From Streptococcus mitis (GTDB taxonomy: Bacteria; Bacillota; Bacilli; Lactobacillales; Streptococcaceae): DNA of 64,000 nucleotides. The notes beneath the pieces were generated by a model. It made no database searches. It saw only the letters and a program-made list of their open reading frames with translations, and was not told where the DNA came from. The stretch covers positions 294,424-358,423 of the forward strand of contig NZ_KQ970263.1 in the NCBI RefSeq assembly GCF_001579045.1, in the 5' to 3' direction. The first letter of the stretch is position 1, and every line of letters begins with the position of its first letter. Both the position numbers and the translations under genes were made by a program. Shown piece after piece: positions 17,745-26,021 of this stretch.

Positions 17745-18992
17745 TTTATCTGCTCATACCCCAGTATGTGGCTCCGTACTTCTGAGATAAAATAGAGAGA
17801 CCCTGTAATGAATAACAAGTCCTTGGTATCGGCTCTTTCTTCAAAACTGCTGATAAATTCTCGGTAAGAGGGAATTACATCGTAACCTGTTACATCTGTT
17901 TCAGCCAAAGAACCTTGATAGTCAAAGCCTGTCACCTTGAGTTCCACCTGAGGCAAATTCTCAGTCAGGTAACCCAACATCCCTTGATAATCCTTCCGTT
18001 TTAAGGCTCCAAATAGGATTTGAGGACGATAACCTTCCTGCTCTTTTTCTTTGATAAACTCCACCAGGCGAGTCAAGGCAGGGAGGTTATGAGCACCGTC
18101 CAAGTAAATCTGAGGACGAATACGCTCCAAACGGCCAGCCCAATGGGTCTTCTCCAATGCCTGTTTTACAGCTTGCTCATCAACAGCTTCCTTTCCTTCC
18201 CTCATAAAGAGAAGAAAAGTTTGCAACGCCAAGGCCGCATTTTCCTGCTGATAAGCTCCTTCCAAGCCTATTTTCAGCTGCGAAATATTTAGTAAAGAAC
18301 TTGAAAAATCACCACCCTGCATTGAAAAATCCTTACCTGCCTGATAAAGGTCAACAGCTAAAGAGTCTGCTTTTTTCTGACAGACAAGTCTAGCTTCTGG
18401 AGGCAATTTCGCAATCACTGCCTTTTTACCAGCCTTGAAAATACCAGCTTTCTGCTCTGCAATTGCCTCTAGACTATCACCCAAGGTCTCCTGATGATCA
18501 AGCCCGATGGAGGTGATGACAACAAGCTCTCCAGTTACCACATTGGTCGTGTCAAGTAAGCCGCCAATTCCCACTTCTAATAAAACCAAATCCACCTCTT
18601 GCTCCCTAAAGTAGAGAAAAGCAATCAAGGTCAGCAATTCAAAAAAGGACAACTGGTCATAGGTTTGCAGAAGCATTTTTTTCCATCTCCTTGACCCGAT
18701 CAGCTAAACGGATAAAGTCTGCGTCTGCTATAGATTGTCCATTAATGCAGATTCGATCATTGATAGAGATGATATGAGGGGAGGTAAAGGTCGCAACTTT
18801 TTTGCCATGTCCCATAAATAATTCCCTCATAAAAGCAATGGTAGAACCTTTCCCATTAGTCCCTGTTACGTGGATAATAGGGTAAGACTTCTCAGGATTT
18901 CCTAACAAATCCACCGCTTCTTGCATTCTGTCCAAACCTGACCTAAAATTCAAACCAATCCGACTATGGAGCCATTCTTCTACTTCAAACAT
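17741..18992 (-). pseudogene. folC: Folylpolyglutamate synthase, frameshifted
   Basis: Adds glutamate to folates (and in some forms makes dihydrofolate). The N-terminal frame (ATG 18990-18992, after AAGGAGATGTGT) has the P-loop HVTGTNGKGST and ends at a TGA at 18657. The C-terminal frame (18676 to 17741) resumes at MLLQTYDQLSFFELLT and contains the rest of the ligase. The break is at a run of seven A (positions 18676-18682); removing one A restores a single reading frame of about 416 codons. Transcript slippage could yield some full product. Pneumococci usually carry a second folC-like gene, so loss may be tolerated. Confidence 0.8.
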
Positions 18993-19055
18993 ACACATCT
19001 CCTTAATTACAGGTTCAATCAACTGCCTCAATAAAGTCTCATAACTAACAAAAAC

Positions 19056-19081
19056 GAGGCCAGGATTTTCGTCCCGACCTC
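19056..19081 (-). terminator. Terminator of ireB-ruvX-DUF1292 unit
   Basis: A 10-bp stem (GAGGTCGGGA/TCCTGGCCTC with two G-U pairs), loop CGAAAA, followed on the minus strand by GTTTTTG. It lies downstream of the hairpin array and upstream of folC. Confidence 0.75.
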
Positions 19082-19131
19082 TTACCTGGTTAGCTAATAA
19101 CTAGCTACTATGAAGTTAACGTGGGCTAAAA

Positions 19132-19346
19132 ACATCCACTGGATGTGCCTGCGTTTCTATTTTCTAGCGCAGGGCTAAACACGTCCACAGGACGTTCCAA
19201 CTCTTCCAATTTCTAGGAGTTGGGGTAAAAATATCCCCGGACTTACCAGTTCTCTCTTATTTAAAGGAACTGGAGTAAAAATGTTCACTGGATGTGCCTG
19301 CGTTTCTATTTTCTAGCGCAGGGCTAAACACGTCCACTGGACGTGT
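19132..19346 (-). repeat. Tandem paired-hairpin array
   Basis: Between the DUF1292 stop and the terminator are about nine stems in alternation. One kind is an ACGTCCAGTGGACGT-type short palindrome followed by GTTTAGC or TTTTTA (at about 19132, 19181, 19230, 19281 and 19328). The other kind has a variable stem: CCTGCG/CGCAGG twice, CCAACTC/GAGTTGG and CCAGTTC/GAACTGG. A 52-nt segment is present twice exactly (19137-19188 and 19286-19337). There is no ORF. The alternating units with different but paired sequences point to an RNA structure. Confidence 0.7.
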
Positions 19347-19652
19347 TTACTCCTCCATAAAACTATTGAAGACTTCTTCAATCATGTTCCATTCGTCTTC
19401 TGAGTCTTCTGGGATTGGTTGCAATTCGCCTTCTGTTCCATCTTCGTTTTCGATGAATGAGTAAGCTTGGATTTCAACTTGTCCGTCTTCGTCTTCTTCT
19501 GCGTTAACTGGTACTAGAAGAACATAGTTTTTACCAAATTCTTCTTTTCCGTCAATGGTCAAAAGGATTTCAAACAAGGTTTCATTTCCTTGCTCATCTA
19601 CTAGTGTGATTAGTTCACGTTCTTCGTGGTCGTGGTTATGATCGTGTGACAT
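19347..19652 (-). CDS. DUF1292 (UPF0473) protein
   Basis: 101 residues, very acidic, starting with a His/Asp/Glu-rich stretch ([13 protein letters not shown]). It belongs to the DUF1292/YrzB family, conserved in Firmicutes next to ruvX and ireB; no biochemical role is established. It is the last gene of this three-gene unit and is followed at once by the hairpin array. Confidence 0.9.
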   Translation of the reverse strand: MSHDHNHDHEERELITLVDEQGNETLFEILLTIDGKEEFGKNYVLLVPVNAEEDEDGQVEIQAYSFIENEDGTEGELQPIPEDSEDEWNMIEEVFNSFMEE

Positions 19653-19667
19653 AGCCTCTCCTTTATA

Positions 19668-20087
19668 TTAAAATTTTCTATCTAAATAATTTTGTAAAAT
19701 CAGCTGAGCTGCTAACTTATCAATGACTTTCTTGCGCTTATTGCGACTGATATCTGCTTGTTCAATCAACATGCGCTCAGCAGCCACTGTTGTCAAGCGT
19801 TCATCTTGATAGTCTACTGGTAAACCAAAAAGTTCTTCTAGCTTCGCTCCGTATGCTTGACTAGCTTCCACGCGCGGTCCGCTTGTATTGTTCATGTTTT
19901 TAGGCAAGCCCACTACAAATCGTTCCACCTTGTAAGTATCAACCAACTCTTTAACGCGATCAAAACCAAATTGGCCTTGTTCCTCATTGATTTGGATGAT
20001 TTCAAGCCCTTGAGCTGTAAAACCGAGCGGATCGCTAATGGCCACCCCTACCGTTTTTGAACCGACGTCCAATCCCATAATTCTCAT
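19668..20087 (-). CDS. ruvX: Holliday junction resolvase-like RuvX
   Basis: 139 residues with the RNase H-like start [20 protein letters not shown] and the conserved [15 protein letters not shown] and [10 protein letters not shown] motifs of YqgF/RuvX, implicated in 16S rRNA processing and possibly Holliday junction resolution. It begins 3 bases after ireB and precedes DUF1292 in a common order for Firmicutes. Confidence 0.93.
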   Translation of the reverse strand: MRIMGLDVGSKTVGVAISDPLGFTAQGLEIIQINEEQGQFGFDRVKELVDTYKVERFVVGLPKNMNNTSGPRVEASQAYGAKLEELFGLPVDYQDERLTTVAAERMLIEQADISRNKRKKVIDKLAAQLILQNYLDRKF

Positions 20088-20090
20088 AGA

Positions 20091-20357
20091 TTACAGATCG
20101 ACTCCTTGTCCTTTAAGGTAGTAGCGGACCAATTCCTCAACGATTTCATCACGCTCATACTTACGGATTTGATTTCGTGCATTATTATAACGAGGAACGT
20201 AGGCAGGGTCTCCACTCAATACGTAGCCTACGATTTGGTTAATTGGGTTGTAGCCCTTATCGTTCAACGAAGCATAGACATCAGTCAAAGTTTCGCTAAT
20301 TTCTTTTTTATTGGAATCGTCCAATTTAAAACGTACTGTTTCTTCAGTAAATCCCAT
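20091..20357 (-). CDS. ireB: IreB family regulatory phosphoprotein
   Basis: 88 residues, the DUF965/UPF0297 family ([19 protein letters not shown]...). In Enterococcus IreB is phosphorylated by the Ser/Thr kinase IreK and modulates cell-envelope stress responses; streptococci have the homologous kinase StkP. It is the first gene of the ireB-ruvX-DUF1292 set. Confidence 0.92.
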
Positions 20358-20443
20358 TCTAACACCCTCTTTCCTTAGAATAGTACCATTATAGCATAAT
20401 TCCTTACCTTCTACAATTCAGGCAGTCTATTTATTTGGATTTT

Positions 20444-21013
20444 CTATTGTTCTGTCGCGCCATTTGCCAATCTGTCTGAAATATATTTGCTTGGTTCATT
20501 CTTCAAGAGATTTTCCAAGCCAATATTCTTCAAATATTCCAACTGAGAAGCCTTTTTGACATCCAAAACTTGAAAATCAAAACTAGTTGTTGTTTGAAGT
20601 TCTGTTGCACTCAATAGTTTAGTTTCAAGCTTAAATCCTGCTAATTTACGAGCTTCTACGATGGATTCGTCTTTCTCTTCCGCCTCGAGAAGAGCTTTTT
20701 GGGTTTCTTCCACTCCATGTTGGTCAATATAAGTCTTCAACTCATCTGAGACTGGACGCTTTTGTTGAATGGTTAGGTTCAAAAAAGTCTTGTCTTTATA
20801 AGTAATGGTTTGGGTTTGCTGGCTACCATCATCTGACTTGGGCAAGACCAAAGTCTTGGTTACAACTGTATTCTTCTCAGCATTTTCAATAACTGGCAAT
20901 GCCGACTGAAGCGTATCCTTTTCTGTTTTTGTAGCTGGTCCAGTTTCTTTTTTCTGTCCGCAACCAACCAGGACAAAAAGGAAAGCTAGACTAATCAGAC
21001 CAATTTTTTTCAT
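20444..21013 (-). CDS. YehR/DUF1307 family lipoprotein
   Basis: 189 residues. A lipoprotein signal MKKIGLISLAFLFVLVGCGQ with lipobox LVGC (Cys18), then a soluble domain of the DUF1307/YehR type (TLVLPKSDDGSQQTQTITYK). It is anchored outside the membrane; function unknown. A BOX element lies just upstream. Confidence 0.85.
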   Translation of the reverse strand: MKKIGLISLAFLFVLVGCGQKKETGPATKTEKDTLQSALPVIENAEKNTVVTKTLVLPKSDDGSQQTQTITYKDKTFLNLTIQQKRPVSDELKTYIDQHGVEETQKALLEAEEKDESIVEARKLAGFKLETKLLSATELQTTTSFDFQVLDVKKASQLEYLKNIGLENLLKNEPSKYISDRLANGATEQ

Positions 21014-21040
21014 TTCTTTCTTCTTTCTTTTTGAAATTAA

Positions 21041-21326
21041 TACTCAATGAAAATCAAAGAGCAAACTAGGAAACTAGCCGCAGGCTGCTCAAAGCACAGC
21101 TTTGAGGTTGCAGATAAAACTGACGAAGTCAGCTCAAAACACTGTTTTGATGTTGTGGATAGAACTGACGAAGTCAGCTCAAAACACTGTTTTGAGGTTG
21201 TGGATAGAACTGACGAAGTCAGCTCAAAACACTGTTTTGAGGTTGCAGATAGAACTGACGAAGTCAGTAACATATACATACGGCAAAGCGACGTTGACGC
21301 GGTTTAAAGAGATTTTTGAAGAGTAT
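21041..21326 (-). repeat. BOX element with expanded boxB
   Basis: A full BOX element on the minus strand. The boxA end reads ...CGGCAAAGCGACGTTGACG... (compare the classical BOX primer core) and closes with the GAGTAT/ATACTC terminal inverted repeat; boxC starts at 21041 (TACTCAATGAAAATCAAAGA). The boxB core ACTGACGAAGTCAG occurs four times at 45-bp spacing, the largest number of the five BOX elements in the window. It lies between a lipoprotein gene and spx. Confidence 0.93.
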
Positions 21327-21361
21327 AAAATAAGACTGGGAATTGCTCCCAGCCTTGATGT

Positions 21362-21760
21362 TTATAGAGCTGCACGCAAACGTGCTTCTGCATTTTCTAC
21401 ATTACGGACAGAGCGTGGTAGGAAAGCACGAATATCGTCTTCCTTGTAGCCAACTTGCAGGCGTTTTTCATCTACAAGGATTGGGCTCTTTAAAATTCTC
21501 GGTGTTTCCATAATCAGATTGAGGACTTCATTTACACTCAAATCTTCAATATCCACTCCAAGGGCTTTGGCATAGCGATTTTTAGATGAAACGATGCTGG
21601 CTATTCCGTTATCTGTTTTGGTTAGAATATCCAGTAATTCTTCTCTCGTAATTCCTTCTTTACCAAGGTTTTGTTCTTTATAACTTAACTGGTGGGCATT
21701 GAGCCAGGTTTTTGCTTTTTTACAACTAGTACAACTTGAGACTGTATAAATTTTAATCAT
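21362..21760 (-). CDS. Spx/ArsC family regulator
   Basis: 132 residues with the CxxC redox switch CTSC at residue 10-13 (MIKIYTVSSCTSCKKAKTW) and the Spx segment around residue 88-100 (RILKSPILVDEKRLQVGY). Spx proteins bind the RNA polymerase alpha C-terminal domain and steer oxidative and envelope stress responses. Streptococci have two Spx paralogues; which one this is was not decided. It stands alone next to a BOX element. Confidence 0.88.
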   Translation of the reverse strand: MIKIYTVSSCTSCKKAKTWLNAHQLSYKEQNLGKEGITREELLDILTKTDNGIASIVSSKNRYAKALGVDIEDLSVNEVLNLIMETPRILKSPILVDEKRLQVGYKEDDIRAFLPRSVRNVENAEARLRAAL

Positions 21761-21895
21761 GTACCTACCCCTTTCGCTACATGTTACTATCAGTTTAGTC
21801 TATTATACCATAAAAAACATCCGACTTGCGACCTATTTTTAAATTTTTTTGACTTTTTTCGTCATTTTCGTACTTTTTTCTTGACAAAATGAAAT

Positions 21896-24556
21896 TTACA
21901 GCCATTCTTGATATTTCTTGATATAAATTTTTTTCACAATTGTCACACTAATCATATACAAAATAATGATGAAAAGTAAAAAGATGAAATAAATCGGTTT
22001 TAAAGGAGTTAGATGAAGTAGGATTGCGAGTGGACTGTAGGGAAGGAAGGTCACAAAGGCTGCAGCCAATAAGGTTGTCACAAGGACTAGCCAAGCCGGA
22101 CGACTTTGTAAAAAGGGAATTTTGGCTGAGCGCAGCATATGGATAACCATGGTCTGTGACCACATGGACTCGATAAACCAACCTGTCTGAAACAAGACAA
22201 TAAATCCTACGGCAGACTCCGCTCCATGGACATAGGCTTGACCTGTCGTCATGGGTACAATGATAAAATAGAGCAAAATAAAGGTCAAAATATCAAAGGC
22301 AGAAGAGATAGGCCCCATCCAAACCATGAAACGTGTGATGGACTTAGCTTCCCAGGTATGCGGATTTCTCAAAAAATCTTTATCCACCTTGTCAAAAGGC
22401 AAGGCAATACAAGACAAATCATAGACTAGATTTAAGATAATCAAATGGACTGGTGCCATTGGTAAAAATGGCAAAAAGATTCCAGAGACCAATAGGGATA
22501 AGATATTTCCAAAATTAGAACTCACTGTCATTTTGATATATTTAGTCATATTGGCATAGACCTTACGCCCTTCAACAAGTCCTTTTTCCAGCACCATGAG
22601 ATCCTTATCAAGTAGGATAACATCAGCTGTTTCTTTGGCAATATCTACTGCTGTATCAACAGAAATTCCCACATCTGCGACTTTCATAGAAGGAGCATCA
22701 TTGATCCCATCTCCCATATAGCCGACAGCATGACCATTAGCCTTAAATTGCAAAATAATCCTTGCTTTTTGGTCAGGAGAAAGTTTGGCGAAGACGGTTA
22801 CCTCCTCCACGGCTTGAGCCAATTCTTGATCACTCATCTGATCAATTTCAGATCCTAACAACATCTGATTGATATCCAAACCAACCTTTTCACAGACTGC
22901 TTGGGTAACTTTTTCGTTGTCTCCCGTCAAAATCTTTGTTTGAACCCCATGCTCTAACAGAGCCTTAATTGCTGGTGCTGCAGATGGTTTAGGAGGATCT
23001 AGGAAGGCTAAATAACCCGTTAGAATCATATCCCCTTCGTCATCAACTGTATAGGCATGACCTTCCCTCAAACCTGACTTATAAGCCACTCCCAAGACAC
23101 GCAAACCTTGTTGATTTAGTTGTCGGACTTCTGCTAAAATTTCTTCTCTAATAGCATCTGTCAAGGGAGTAATCACTCCTTGGTATTCCGCATGACTGGA
23201 AATCGTCAACATTTCCTCAAGGGCTCCCTTAGTTACCAAACTAACCACTTCGTGTTCATCCTTAACAATAACACTCATCCGTCTACGTTCAAAATCAAAA
23301 GGAAGCTCATCTATTTTTTGAAAAGTTTGAGCCAGATTTTGCAAGAGGGCGTGTTCTTTTGCTTCCTTTTCAGTCCGTTTGATGATAGCTCTGTCCATCA
23401 AATTTTTCAAGCCCGTTTGAAAATAAGAATTGAGATAAGCTCGTCTCAAGACGGTCAAATCCAAGCGTCCGTGGATGTCCAAGGGATATTCAAGGACAAT
23501 TTCGTCTTGGGTTAGAGTTCCTGTCTTATCTGTACACAAAATATCAATCGCCCCTAAGTCCTGTATGGCATTGAGTTTCTTGATAACCACTTTTTCCTTG
23601 GCCATAATGATGGAGCCTTTTGCTAGACTGGCCGTGATAATCATAGGAAGCATCTCAGGTGTCAATCCAACACCAACACTCAAAGCAAATACGCCAGCTT
23701 CTAACCAGTCGCCATCTGTTAAACCATTGGACAAGAAAACGATGGGCACCATGACCAGCATCAAACGAATCAAGAGCCACGAAATACTATTCATCTCCCG
23801 TTCAAACGAAGTAGGCTCATCATAGGTGTTCAAAGTCTGCTCAATGGCCCCCATCATGGTATCATCACCAACTGCTAAAACCACGGCCTTGGCACTACCA
23901 GACAAGACATTGGTTCCCATAAAGGCGAGCGCTTCTGCTTCTAGCAGACTATCAGATTGTTGAACTGTTGCCTTGGTCAAGGCCAATTTTTCAACCGATT
24001 CACTTTCACCTGTCAAGCCCGACTGTTGTACAAAGAAATCGCGCGACTCAAATAAAAGAAGATCTGCTGGAATCATGTCTCCAGCGCTTAATTTAACCAC
24101 GTCACCCACTACCAAATCATCGATAGGTACTTCTTGAATTTCTCCTTGACGAATGACAGTCGCTGTGTTGACAATCATTTTTGATAGATTGGTCGCAGCC
24201 TTATCACTACGGAGTTCTTGGACAAAGCGTATGCCACCAGAAATGAGGACTAGGACAACGATGATAATAGAAGTCGTCGGATCTTCTTGACCTGGTTTTG
24301 CCAACCAGACATTGGTCACCAAGGAAATCACGGCGATAACCAGCAAGATGATTGTAAAAGGATTGATAATGGATTCGTAAATCTTTTTGAGGATACTGTC
24401 TTCTTGACCCTTTGTGATGGTATTTTCGCCATAGAGGTCACGATTTTTTTCGACCTGCTCCTCTGTCAAACCGTTTAAACTGGTATGATAAAAAGTTAGA
24501 CTCTCGTCTAAAGGGATTTGAATAGCTGTTGCTAATCTTTCTTTTGTAGTTTTCAT
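21896..24556 (-). CDS. mgtA: Magnesium-importing P-type ATPase
   Basis: 886 residues. P-type ATPase with the TGES actuator motif, the phosphorylation site DKTGTLT near residue 345 and GDGINDAP near residue 645; the PEMLPMI motif in TM4 is that of P3B (MgtA) ATPases. About ten membrane segments. It imports Mg2+. The upstream region carries an M-box riboswitch with terminator and then a short leader ORF, which fits the assignment. The start at 24556 follows GATAGGAGAAACC. Its presence at this site may differ from reference pneumococci. Confidence 0.93.
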   Translation of the reverse strand: MKTTKERLATAIQIPLDESLTFYHTSLNGLTEEQVEKNRDLYGENTITKGQEDSILKKIYESIINPFTIILLVIAVISLVTNVWLAKPGQEDPTTSIIIVVLVLISGGIRFVQELRSDKAATNLSKMIVNTATVIRQGEIQEVPIDDLVVGDVVKLSAGDMIPADLLLFESRDFFVQQSGLTGESESVEKLALTKATVQQSDSLLEAEALAFMGTNVLSGSAKAVVLAVGDDTMMGAIEQTLNTYDEPTSFEREMNSISWLLIRLMLVMVPIVFLSNGLTDGDWLEAGVFALSVGVGLTPEMLPMIITASLAKGSIIMAKEKVVIKKLNAIQDLGAIDILCTDKTGTLTQDEIVLEYPLDIHGRLDLTVLRRAYLNSYFQTGLKNLMDRAIIKRTEKEAKEHALLQNLAQTFQKIDELPFDFERRRMSVIVKDEHEVVSLVTKGALEEMLTISSHAEYQGVITPLTDAIREEILAEVRQLNQQGLRVLGVAYKSGLREGHAYTVDDEGDMILTGYLAFLDPPKPSAAPAIKALLEHGVQTKILTGDNEKVTQAVCEKVGLDINQMLLGSEIDQMSDQELAQAVEEVTVFAKLSPDQKARIILQFKANGHAVGYMGDGINDAPSMKVADVGISVDTAVDIAKETADVILLDKDLMVLEKGLVEGRKVYANMTKYIKMTVSSNFGNILSLLVSGIFLPFLPMAPVHLIILNLVYDLSCIALPFDKVDKDFLRNPHTWEAKSITRFMVWMGPISSAFDILTFILLYFIIVPMTTGQAYVHGAESAVGFIVLFQTGWFIESMWSQTMVIHMLRSAKIPFLQSRPAWLVLVTTLLAAAFVTFLPYSPLAILLHLTPLKPIYFIFLLFIIILYMISVTIVKKIYIKKYQEWL

Positions 24557-24609
24557 TGGTTTCTCCTATCTGTATAAATGATGTGTTTCATACACAGAGA
24601 CCAATCACT

Positions 24610-24681
24610 TTATAAGGGCAGAACGACACAAATCAGCGATTGGCTGTGTATGTGCGGTTCCGGATGGTCGTCAATTTGCAT
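24610..24681 (-). CDS. Leader ORF upstream of mgtA
   Basis: 23 codons: MQIDDHPEPHIHSQSLICVV then LPL and TAA. The ribosome binding site GAAAGGAG is strong. It lies after the M-box terminator and 53 nt before mgtA, so it is made only on read-through. Residues 4-9 (DDHPEP) are acidic and Pro-rich, the kind of nascent chain known to destabilise ribosomes at low Mg2+ in MgtL of enterobacteria. Downstream, CCAATCGCT inside the ORF can pair with AGTGATTGG after its stop, and a second stem (TCTGTGTA/TATACAGA) ends next to the mgtA ribosome binding site. Regulation by this ORF is inference. Confidence 0.6.
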   Translation of the reverse strand: MQIDDHPEPHIHSQSLICVVLPL

Positions 24682-24715
24682 CGTCTGTCTCCTTTCTTTG
24701 ATTTAAACAGTAGAA

Positions 24716-24740
24716 AATCCCACCATAAAATGGCAGGATT
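24716..24740 (-). terminator. M-box terminator
   Basis: An 11-bp stem (AATCCTGCCAT/ATGGTGGGATT, two G-U pairs) followed by TTTTC on the minus strand, just after the M-box aptamer and before the leader ORF. It is the expected expression platform for Mg2+-dependent premature termination. Confidence 0.8.
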
Positions 24741-24763
24741 AAAAAACTAATTATCTGTTTTTT

Positions 24764-24908
24764 CGTTCAAGCTTTAACTCCACAGGGCAATGAAATGAGC
24801 TTAGTCTTGGCCTTCGCGACCAGGACTGTTGACCAACGAGTAGTGTCTCCACTGCTTTGCGGTAGTCATCCGTATCCCTATGGTAGCCTCACCTACCGTT
24901 TTCGTCTT
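24764..24908 (-). ncRNA. M-box (ykoK) magnesium riboswitch
   Basis: Conserved M-box segments are present in order on the minus strand: GGTAGGTGAGGCTACCATAG and GGGATAC, then a GGTCAACAG segment, and the closing GAGTTAAAGCTTGAACG. This class senses Mg2+ and terminates transcription when Mg2+ is high. It lies between a good promoter and the terminator and controls mgtA. Confidence 0.88.
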
Positions 24909-24910
24909 TC

Positions 24911-24939
24911 AGTATAAACCTTTAAAATTTAAAAGTCAA
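24911..24939 (-). promoter_or_regulatory. mgtA promoter
   Basis: Minus strand -35 TTGACT (24934-24939), 17-bp spacer, -10 TATACT (24911-24916). The start site falls just at the 5' end of the M-box. Confidence 0.8.
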
Positions 24940-24959
24940 TCATTTGAGTTGTTTGACTC

Positions 24960-26021
24960 TTAAATGACTATCAACTCTTTTGGAGCTAGGGTCAACAATT
25001 CACAACCTGTCTCTGTAATCAGGATATCATCCTCGATACGAACACCATATTTACCTTCGATGTAGATACCTGGTTCATCGGTCAATGCCATACCTGCCTT
25101 AATAGTTTCTGTAGAAGTCTGGCTAAAGTATGGTTCCTCATGAATATCCAGTCCAATACCGTGTCCAATACCGTGGGTAAAGTAGTCGCCATAGCCTGCC
25201 TCGATGATAATATCACGAGGGATTTTGTCAAAGTCACGGAAACCTAATCCTGCCTTAGCCTGATCAATCAAGGCTTGGTTAGCTTTTAGAACTGTATTGT
25301 AAATCTCTGCTTGCTCGTCGCTGACATGCCCCAAGTAGATAGTTCGTGTCATATCACTGACATAGTGGTCGTAGAGGCATCCAAAGTCCATTGTAATGGC
25401 TTCTCCTAGCTCCACTGGTTTGTGCATAGGATGGGCATGGGGTTTGGAAGAGTTGATACCGCTAGCTAGAATGGTGTCAAAAGACAAGCCAGATGCTCCC
25501 AACTCACGCATGCGGAAGTCAAGGAAGTTGGCAATCTCAATTTCAGTCTTTCCTGGCTTAATAAAGTCAAGCGCATCGCGGAAAGCTTGGTCTGAGATAG
25601 AACAAGCCTTGCGAATCGCTGCAATCTCCGCTTCATCCTTAATCATTCGAAGACCTTCAACAAACTGAGTCTGTGGAAGCAAGTCAATTCCTTCAAAGGT
25701 AGCCTGCATACGATGATAATAAGACACTGAAATCTCATCCTCAAAACCGATTCGAGACAAGCCCATATCCTTGACAATTCCTGCAATGACAGCCAATTCA
25801 TCGCGATCTGCTACGATTTCAAAACCACTGGTTTCTTGCTTGGCTGCAATGATATAGCGAGAGTCTGTCACCAAGACCTGACGGTCACGGCTGATGAATA
25901 CTGTTCCGTTTGAACCCCAAAAACCAGTCAAATAATAGACGTTTTTAAGGTTATTGATGATGATGCCATCTAGTTCTTTTTCTTGCATTTTAGCTAGAAA
26001 TGCTTGTACACGTTTATTCAT
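24960..26021 (-). CDS. M24 family Xaa-Pro peptidase
   Basis: 353 residues. Creatinase N-terminal domain, then the M24 pita-bread fold with metal ligands visible in [32 protein letters not shown] and the final [12 protein letters not shown]. It cleaves Xaa-Pro bonds (aminopeptidase P or prolidase type) in the cytoplasm. It overlaps the uvrA stop by 8 bases. The exact specificity cannot be read from sequence. Confidence 0.9.
   Translation of the reverse strand: MNKRVQAFLAKMQEKELDGIIINNLKNVYYLTGFWGSNGTVFISRDRQVLVTDSRYIIAAKQETSGFEIVADRDELAVIAGIVKDMGLSRIGFEDEISVSYYHRMQATFEGIDLLPQTQFVEGLRMIKDEAEIAAIRKACSISDQAFRDALDFIKPGKTEIEIANFLDFRMRELGASGLSFDTILASGINSSKPHAHPMHKPVELGEAITMDFGCLYDHYVSDMTRTIYLGHVSDEQAEIYNTVLKANQALIDQAKAGLGFRDFDKIPRDIIIEAGYGDYFTHGIGHGIGLDIHEEPYFSQTSTETIKAGMALTDEPGIYIEGKYGVRIEDDILITETGCELLTLAPKELIVI

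Noticed and set aside
19132-19346. CRISPR-like array downstream of DUF1292
   Set aside because: Repeat units differ in sequence, each forms its own stem, and there are no constant repeats with unique spacers.
21047-21307. An open frame of 86 codons with repeated motifs, looking like a repeat protein
   Set aside because: It lies wholly inside a BOX element; the repeats are the 45-bp boxB units, and there is no ribosome binding site.
21041-21326. CRISPR array because of regular repeats
   Set aside because: The repeats are contiguous 45-bp boxB units without variable spacers, and no cas genes are present.
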